DNA of 5,697 nucleotides from Deltaproteobacteria bacterium (lineage in GTDB: Bacteria > Desulfobacterota > SM23-61): assembly GCA_026388915.1 (NCBI GenBank), contig JAPLIW010000904.1:1-5697 (forward strand), in the 5' to 3' direction. Below, piece by piece: positions 1 through 3,494 of the stretch (position 1 is its first letter; each line of letters starts with the position of its first letter). A program made the translations under genes and the position numbers. Under the pieces are notes generated by a model, which did not search any database, was not told the DNA's origin, and saw only the letters and a list, made by a program, of their open reading frames with translations.

Positions 1-733
1 CCTGTTGGGCGGAGAAACGTTCCCGGAATTCTCGTTCCAGCTTTCGGCGCAAGGGCCCTCCGCCCATCAAAGTCAACTGCCAATTCGGGTCAGTGAGCCG
101 GCTGCAGGCCTGAAGGAGAACATCAAGACCTTTCCGATGAATCATCTGGCAGCAGCTTAAGAAATGGACGGGCTTTCCTGGTTCGGGTTCTCCTGCCCCA
201 GGAAGCTCATAGAATGGCTTTAAATCAATAAAGTAGGGAACCGAGGTCGTTGGAACGCAGCCGTTTCTCCCTCGGCTGTAAATCTCCGCTGCCTTTTCCC
301 CCATTCCGATCAAGCCCCAGGCTCTTCCGGCAACAAATTGAAAAGGAAATGATTTCGATGCGGTAAACAGCCGGTTCCTGGGCCTCGGGGGTTCATTCAT
401 GTAGACCCATGGGGTTCTTCTTCCCAAAAGCCATGCGGCCAGCACCGTGCTCGGGGAATCGTAGCAGGTATTGACGACCCAGACGTCAGCCTGCTGTTTT
501 CGCAGAGCGTGAGTTATACCCGGATTCATCCGTCGTCCGCCCCCCAGGAAGGAAAAGCCGGGGATGAAACGGCTGGATAGTTTTCCCAAGGGGGCTCCCC
601 ATTTTCTCTCCGAGGCTGATTTCCCCAGGTAAATGACATCGGCGACGCAATCATCCCTCTCCGCCAGGGAACCCAGCAAGGCCACCATATGAGGGCTGGG
701 ATGGTCCATCAGGATCCCGATCCGTAAAGGCAT
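1..733 (-). CDS. GT4-family glycosyltransferase, N-terminal part (runs off left edge)
   Basis: An open frame on the minus strand runs from about 799 to the window edge, and 244 residues are visible from the chosen start. The N-terminus reads as a Rossmann first strand (MPLRIGILMDHPSPHMVALL), as in GT-B glycosyltransferases. At residues 189-209 comes the start of the C-terminal nucleotide-sugar domain (HFLSCCQMIHRKGLDVLLQA), followed at 218-233 by WQLTLMGGGPLRRKLE. Both match the GT4 'GrlxxKGxdxLlxA' and 'LxixGxGp' patterns. The EX7E catalytic motif would lie beyond the window. Likely role: cytoplasmic sugar transfer from a nucleotide sugar to a growing glycan. The start is uncertain. ATG at 733 gives the cleanest family N-terminus, but ATG at 745 and 793 are in frame and none has a Shine-Dalgarno sequence. 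The stretch 745-793 looks repeat-derived. Donor and acceptor cannot be read from the sequence. Confidence 0.85.
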   Translation of the reverse strand, partial: MPLRIGILMDHPSPHMVALLGSLAERDDCVADVIYLGKSASERKWGAPLGKLSSRFIPGFSFLGGGRRMNPGITHALRKQQADVWVVNTCYDSPSTVLAAWLLGRRTPWVYMNEPPRPRNRLFTASKSFPFQFVAGRAWGLIGMGEKAAEIYSRGRNGCVPTTSVPYFIDLKPFYELPGAGEPEPGKPVHFLSCCQMIHRKGLDVLLQACSRLTDPNWQLTLMGGGPLRRKLEREFRERFSAQQ

Positions 734-748
734 CACCCAGGACATATC

Positions 749-846
749 GTTAGGAGGGAGGGGGGAGTGGGTAGGTGGATCTTGGGAGCTCATAATACGT
801 TATACGTTATTCGTTACTCGTTATTCGTTATACGGTATTCGTGTCT
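749..846. repeat. Heptanucleotide array at the 5' end of the GT4 gene
   Basis: Seven-nucleotide units follow one another without phase change. CG lies at 798, 805, 812, 819, 826, 833 and 840, giving units such as CGTTATA, CGTTATT, CGTTACT and CGGTATT. The same phase extends left with G-rich units (GGGAGTG, GGTAGGT, GGATCTT, GGGAGCT starting at 763, 770, 777, 784). That left part is less certain because it is simply G-rich. The array covers the place where a promoter or ribosome binding site for the GT4 gene would be expected. Confidence 0.8.
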
Positions 847-870
847 TTGTTCACTTGCTTTTAAAGTTGT

Positions 871-905
871 CTAATAACAAATAACGTTTCCCTAATAACG
901 TTGCC
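871..905. repeat. Short heptanucleotide run, inverted relative to the 798-846 units
   Basis: Five consecutive heptamers start at 871, 878, 885, 892 and 899: CTAATAA, CAAATAA, CGTTTCC, CTAATAA, CGTTGCC. The word AATAACG that recurs here is the reverse complement of CGTTATT, the main unit of the array at 798-846. The run fills the spacer between the stop of the methyltransferase gene and the GT4 gene. No other feature is seen in 847-914. Confidence 0.55.
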
Positions 906-914
906 CCTTCTTTT

Positions 915-1787
915 TTATGCCTCAAGGGCCTCAGGCCCGGTCCTCAAGTCCCGCTGGCGGCGGGACGCTCCTCGAGGCCCGAAGGGCCGCTCCTTAAGGG
1001 GGCTTTGCCCCCGCTCCTCGAGGCCTTCAGGCCGCTCATCTGTTTCCTTTGGCTTTTGGGCCGTGAAAAACCTGTAGTCCCCTTGAGCGCCCTTGATTTC
1101 CACACCCCTTGACGCCAGAAGGAGCAAAGGAAACAGGAGGGTCACGAACAGCTTCGAATGGCTGATCTTTTCATAGATATGGCATATTTTCTGAGTCATC
1201 CCATGGAAGGTCGGCGTCACCCGAATGCTCCCGAAACCCGCCTCTCCCAGCAATCGGATAATCACTTCATCACTGAATAAAGTCATTTCTTTAGGCCGTA
1301 GATACCCCAGCATGGGAACATGGCCCAAGAGGTATCCCCCGGGCTTCAGAACGCGGTAGATTCCCCGTAAGGATTCCTGAATATGGGGAATGTATTGGAG
1401 GACCTCAACGGCCAATGCCAGATCGAAGCTATGAGCGGGGAAATGGGCCAGCGGGGCATTCTGGCCTTCGGGGGAAAAGGTCAAATTTTCCCTTTTTAAG
1501 CGTTCCAGGATAGAATTGGATTCACGGATGCGGGTCGAGTCCAGTTCAACCCCGCAAACATGGATCCCCGGGTTCCGGGAGAGGTAAAAGGAATAGCATC
1601 CGGTTCCGCAGCCAAAATCCAAGATACTCTGAGGGTGACGAGCTAGGATCTCGGGAATCATCAGCCGTGCCCGAAGTCGCCCGGGCAAATCCACGAACCC
1701 GAAAAATCGGATATAGAGACGTTCCCAAAATCTCCAAGAGGGACGGAAGGCGTATTCAGAGCCAAAAGGTGAAAGGTGAAAGGTCAT
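915..1787 (-). CDS. Class I SAM-dependent methyltransferase with a repeat-derived C-terminal tail
   Basis: A 290-residue protein. Residues 54-70 (SILDFGCGTGCYSFYLS) are motif I of the Rossmann-fold methyltransferases, with the GxGxG-type SAM loop. CGVELD (78-83) is the acidic end of strand beta2 that holds the SAM ribose. HSFDLALAVEVLQYIP (119-134) is the beta4 region and RVLKPGGYLLGHVP (145-158) the usual post-motif. This is the Methyltransf_11/25 type, which in polysaccharide clusters often methylates sugars or lipid carriers; the substrate is not readable. A hydrophobic stretch at 213-225 (FVTLLFPLLLLAS) could be membrane-associated. Residues from about 250 to 290 (EERGQSPLKERPFGPRG and onward) are encoded by the palindrome array and are probably not part of the ancestral protein. 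The first residues (MTFHLSPF) come from a heptamer array. No Shine-Dalgarno precedes the ATG, and no other start lies upstream before the in-frame stop at 1896-1898. Confidence 0.85.
   Translation of the reverse strand: MTFHLSPFGSEYAFRPSWRFWERLYIRFFGFVDLPGRLRARLMIPEILARHPQSILDFGCGTGCYSFYLSRNPGIHVCGVELDSTRIRESNSILERLKRENLTFSPEGQNAPLAHFPAHSFDLALAVEVLQYIPHIQESLRGIYRVLKPGGYLLGHVPMLGYLRPKEMTLFSDEVIIRLLGEAGFGSIRVTPTFHGMTQKICHIYEKISHSKLFVTLLFPLLLLASRGVEIKGAQGDYRFFTAQKPKETDERPEGLEERGQSPLKERPFGPRGASRRQRDLRTGPEALEA
917..1033. repeat. Array of five GC-rich palindromes with 9-nt conserved separators
   Basis: Five perfect inverted repeats occur in tandem: 926-938 (GGGCCT/AGGCCC), 948-966 (GTCCCGC/GCGGGAC), 976-988 (GGCCC/GGGCC), 998-1012 (GGGGGC/GCCCCC) and 1022-1033 (GGCCT/AGGCC). 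Each is preceded by exactly nine nucleotides of consensus GCTCCTCRA (917-925, 939-947, 967-975, 989-997, 1013-1021), and the element ends with GCTCATCTG at 1034. Stem sequences differ from unit to unit while staying self-complementary. On the coding strand the separators read TCGAGGAGC or TTAAGGAGC. The array lies inside the 3' end of the methyltransferase frame. No T-tract follows it, so it is not a standard terminator. Confidence 0.85.
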
Positions 1788-1962
1788 AGGTAAACGGTGC
1801 TGAGTGCTGAGTGCTAAGTGCTGGGTAATGGGTGATGCGTAATGGATACTGGATACTGGATTCTGGATACTTGATACTGGGCGATAAATACTAGGTCATT
1901 GGTGATAGGGAATGGGTATACATTAAACGTTATTGGTTATACGATAATCGTTACTGGGGGAG
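1768..1962. repeat. Long drifting heptanucleotide array upstream of the methyltransferase gene
   Basis: Roughly 28 units of about 7 nt. From the left: GGTGAAA twice, GGTCATA, GGTAAAC, then GAGTGCT twice and AAGTGCT, then GGGTAAT, GGGTGAT, GCGTAAT, then GGATACT with variants up to 1878, then GGTCATT, GGTGATA, GGGAATG, and finally CGTTATT, GGTTATA, CGATAAT, CGTTACT (1928-1955). Unit starts at 1802, 1809, 1816, 1823, 1830, 1837, 1844, 1851, 1858, 1865, 1872 and 1879 keep one phase. One-base phase slips occur near 1796-1802, 1886-1894 and 1915-1928. The array supplies the first codons of the methyltransferase. Nothing else is seen in 1788-1980. Confidence 0.85.
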
Positions 1963-1980
1963 AGAAACTCAGTATTGCGT

Positions 1981-2028
1981 CGGAATATTGGAATGGTGGA
2001 ATGATGGAATAATGAAAAAATGAAAAAA
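1981..2028. repeat. Octanucleotide array, six units
   Basis: Six 8-nt units start at 1981, 1989, 1997, 2005, 2013 and 2021: CGGAATAT, TGGAATGG, TGGAATGA, TGGAATAA, TGAAAAAA, TGAAAAAA. The period is 8, unlike the 7-nt arrays beside it. It lies just downstream of the stop of the small gene at 2043. Seen on the minus strand it is T-rich, but no stable stem precedes it, so it is not called a terminator. Confidence 0.75.
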
Positions 2029-2042
2029 GACATTCACGAGGA

Positions 2043-2315
2043 TTAAGCAACTAATTCGAGCTTTAACTTGGCTATGCGCGAGCGTATAGGCTTCAATTCA
2101 GTAACTGTGACATAAACCATAGGATTTTCTTTGTCATGCGCACTTTTCGCCGTCTCTCTTGCCCAAATATTAAATTCGTCATCACCATCTATCTGCATGA
2201 CAACGAGAGCATTATTAGGTAATTCATCAGCAAATTCAGGGTGTTCCAAAATGTATTTGTCAAATTCCTTAACTAGTAAACTGTTTTTTTCCAAAAATCT
2301 TTTCCGATCCTTCAT
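2043..2315 (-). CDS. Small DUF5647-like protein, second gene of a coupled pair
   Basis: A 90-residue soluble protein starting MKDRKRFLEKNSLLVKEFDK. No signal peptide or membrane segment is visible. The N-terminal third is a charged helix followed by YILEHPEFADELPNNALVVM (21-40), then an acidic stretch (QIDGDDEF) and a strand-like segment MVYVTVTELKPIRSR (66-80). This layout (helix, 'HPEfAdeiP', hydrophobic strand, 'vYV..v..l.p..SR') matches what I recall of the uncharacterised DUF5647 family, including its usual length of 80-90 residues. The start at 2315 is chosen because AAGGAGG lies six bases upstream and because the ATG overlaps the stop of the previous gene as ATGA. The longer frame to 2357 would read through that Shine-Dalgarno. 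Base composition is clearly AT-richer than the polysaccharide genes, which suggests separate origin. Function unknown; it may act with the neighbouring protein, possibly as an antitoxin-like partner. Confidence 0.85.
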   Translation of the reverse strand: MKDRKRFLEKNSLLVKEFDKYILEHPEFADELPNNALVVMQIDGDDEFNIWARETAKSAHDKENPMVYVTVTELKPIRSRIAKLKLELVA

Positions 2316-2623
2316 GGGAATCCTCCTTTTAGGAATTTTTCCCTGTACAATTCCCAATTTTCATTAATATCCTCATCGGCGAAATTTAAGGCTTCCTCAT
2401 AGTCAAGGTAAAGGTTTATCTTCTTGGACTCACCCTTGATATTATAGCAATCTTTGTGCACATAATTATGCGCGCAGTCATATCTTATCACTTCTTTCCA
2501 TACAGCACCAGCTTTCACTTCTAATTGGACAACGAATTTCTTAATCCGCCCAGCTTCTGCAAAATGATAATGCCTTTTCCTCGTGTCTACGTCAAGCAAT
2601 ATCAAATATTCTTTCGCTGGCAC
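2312..2623 (-). CDS. Small protein resembling DUF7718/TumE-like families, first gene of the pair
   Basis: A 103-residue soluble protein with a GTG start. AAAGGG lies five bases upstream, and an in-frame stop at 2633-2635 rules out any longer start. Residues 28-40 (KKFVVQLEVKAGA) form a strand-rich N-terminal half. The central motif is VIRYDCAHNYVHKD (45-58), with D49, H52, H56 and D58 as possible catalytic or metal-binding residues. The C-terminal part LDYEEALNFADEDINENW (73-90) is an amphipathic helix ending in YREKFLKGG. The 'RYD.AH....H+D ... dy.eAl.fa..D..eNW' pattern is what I associate with DUF7718, and more distantly with TumE (DUF6516) toxin-like proteins. Both assignments are from memory and unconfirmed. 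The stop overlaps the next start as ATGA. AT-rich composition, a separate promoter and flanking repeats mark the pair as an accessory insertion in the cluster. Confidence 0.85.
   Translation of the reverse strand: MPAKEYLILLDVDTRKRHYHFAEAGRIKKFVVQLEVKAGAVWKEVIRYDCAHNYVHKDCYNIKGESKKINLYLDYEEALNFADEDINENWELYREKFLKGGFP
2322..2328 (-). promoter_or_regulatory. Strong Shine-Dalgarno (AAGGAGG) that fixes the start of the DUF5647-like gene
   Basis: On the minus strand AAGGAGG is followed by six bases (ATTCCC) and then ATG at 2315. It lies inside the last codons of the upstream gene, so the second cistron has both its own strong ribosome binding site and stop-start coupling. It is the best ribosome binding site in the window. 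Confidence 0.85.
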
Positions 2624-2675
2624 CGTAACCCTTTATTATTTCTTGATAAAAAATGAAAGCGAGCAGCTCAGCTCT

Positions 2676-2696
2676 GAAAGGAACTTCATTCCTTTC
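2676..2696. promoter_or_regulatory. Perfect 8-bp inverted repeat at the predicted transcription start of the small gene pair
   Basis: GAAAGGAA at 2676-2683 and TTCCTTTC at 2689-2696 are perfect reverse complements around a 5-nt loop (CTTCA). The repeat begins two bases past the -10 box of the promoter at 2698-2726 and extends past the expected +1 near 2691. That is a typical place for an operator or a 5'-end mRNA stem-loop. No protein binding it is known from the window; autoregulation by the pair is an inference. Confidence 0.6.
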
Positions 2697-2697
2697 C

Positions 2698-2726
2698 ATA
2701 ATATCCTAAATTTTTTTTAAAATCAA
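2698..2726 (-). promoter_or_regulatory. Sigma70-type promoter for the small gene pair
   Basis: On the minus strand the -35 box TTGATT (2721-2726) matches TTGACA at four of six bases. The -10 box TATTAT (2698-2703) matches TATAAT at five of six. They are separated by exactly 17 bases. The predicted start near 2691 leaves a leader of about 68 nt before the GTG at 2623. The AT-rich context (T8 on the plus strand at 2711-2718) could act as an UP-like or flexible spacer. Confidence 0.6.
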
Positions 2727-2735
2727 TTACCGTCA

Positions 2736-2774
2736 AGCGAAGCGCTCCTCGAGGCCCGAAGGGCCGGTCCACAA
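2736..2774. repeat. Second copy of the separator-palindrome element
   Basis: The separator GCTCCTCGA (2744-2752) and palindrome GGCCC-GAA-GGGCC (2753-2765) repeat the unit at 967-988 exactly; identity covers 24 bases (2743-2766 against 966-989). On the left, AGCG/CGCT (2736-2746) makes a small palindrome. On the right comes another separator-like GGTCCACAA (2766-2774). This copy lies upstream of the promoter of the small gene pair and is not within a gene. Confidence 0.75.
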
Positions 2775-2789
2775 AGGAAAAAGCTTTTG

Positions 2790-2973
2790 TCTCTCGCAGA
2801 GACGCCAAGGGCGCAAAGGCAAGAAAGGACGAAAGACATTATCTCTCGCAGAGCCCGCAGGGTGCGCAGAGAAGAACCGAAAATAAATAGTCAACATATC
2901 TGTTCTTTGTAGTTCGACAAAAATTTAGGTTGTCTCTGCGAACTCTGCGTGCCCGAGCGAAGCGGGCGAGAGA
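2790..2973. repeat. Three CTCTGCG-type repeat units, the third inverted
   Basis: Unit 1 (2790-2820) begins TCTCTCGCAGAGACGCC, and unit 2 (2842-2872) begins TCTCTCGCAGAGCCCGC. Unit 3 (2933-2973) begins TCTCTGCGAACTCTGCG and ends GGGCGAGAGA, so it is in the opposite direction. Units 2 and 3 therefore form long imperfect inverted repeats around about 60 bases (2873-2932). Unit 3 contains an inner palindrome GCCCG/CGGGC (2951-2967). The word AAAAAGC followed by CTTTGTCTCTC or TTTTGTCTCTC occurs at 2778-2795 and 2974-2991 as a direct repeat. With the promoter and the palindrome copy, these elements fill the gene-free stretch 2624-2991; no ORF there is credible. Confidence 0.75.
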
Positions 2974-3011
2974 AAAAAGCCTTTGTCTCTCCTAAATCTT
3001 CAATAAATCTG

Positions 3012-3076
3012 CAGTCGCCGGTCTTCGGTCTGCGGTCTGCGGTCGTTTTACTCTTCGGTCATCGGTCATCAGTCCG
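3012..3076. repeat. Heptanucleotide array (CGGTCNN) in the 3' end of the ligase remnant
   Basis: Units start at 3012, 3019, 3026, 3033 and 3040 (CAGTCGC, CGGTCTT, CGGTCTG, CGGTCTG, CGGTCGT). A 9-nt interruption follows, and then units start at 3056, 3063 and 3070 (CGGTCAT, CGGTCAT, CAGTCCG). The period is again 7 nt. The array is read through by the ligase remnant frame. Confidence 0.85.
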
Positions 3077-3287
3077 CGCTCCTCTACCCGACTACTCAAC
3101 CGTTCCGCAACAACCGCCTCGGCCCGCAAGGCCCCGGCCCCAGCCGCGCTGATCCAAAATATTGCCGCAAGAATGCTGCCCGCAGAAAAGGCGCTTCCGT
3201 CTGTGAGGAAGAGGGCAAAAAGGCTGATAGATATTATGTAAAGAATCGCTTGCTGATTATCCCTAGACCATGGATAAAAATCCTCAG

Positions 3288-3322
3288 GTTTTCTCCTCCC
3301 CTTCTTGAAGGAGGAAGAAAAC
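3288..3322. repeat. Imperfect 15-bp hairpin inside the ligase remnant coding sequence
   Basis: GTTTTCT (3288-3294) pairs with AGAAAAC (3316-3322), CCTC (3295-3298) with GAGG (3311-3314), and CTTC (3301-3304) with GAAG (3307-3310). There are two small bulges and a two-base apex that would open to a larger loop. It encodes VFSSSFKKGRRK in the cytoplasmic loop. It has the look of a mobile palindromic repeat tolerated in a loop. Confidence 0.55.
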
Positions 3323-3494
3323 ACGGCCTCCTTTGATTTTCGCTTATCTGGGAGAATTTCAGCTTTCTCCTGCCCCATTCTTGCTGACGCCGGCAAATCT
3401 TCTGTTCGACATTTTCTGATCCTGGAGACCTGCTTCCGGGTCAATGACTGTTTGAATATGGATATCAATAATGCCAGATAGGCGAGGAAACCGA

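Noticed and set aside
917..1033. Transcription terminator for the methyltransferase gene
   Set aside because: The stems are strong, but none is followed by a T-tract on the minus strand and all lie inside the reading frame. A weaker attenuating or mRNA-stabilising effect remains possible.
2316..2357. Longer N-terminus for the DUF5647-like gene (start at 2357)
   Set aside because: It would add residues encoded across the Shine-Dalgarno sequence and the end of the upstream gene. The ATG at 2315 has an ideal ribosome binding site and stop-start overlap.
2131..2367. Plus-strand frame opposite the small gene pair
   Set aside because: It lies antisense to two well-supported genes. Their ribosome binding sites, the ATGA overlap and the family-like sequences are on the minus strand.
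2676..2718. Rho-independent terminator on the plus strand (stem 2676-2696, T8 at 2711-2718)
   Set aside because: The T-tract is 14 bases away from the stem, no plus-strand gene precedes it, and the same bases make a better minus-strand promoter.
749..3076. CRISPR array
   Set aside because: The repeat units are 7-24 bases without spacers of regular length and unique content, and no cas gene is present.
2949..3152. Plus-strand frame of 67 codons
   Set aside because: It is read out of CTCTGCG and CGGTC repeats, has no ribosome binding site and no recognisable domain.
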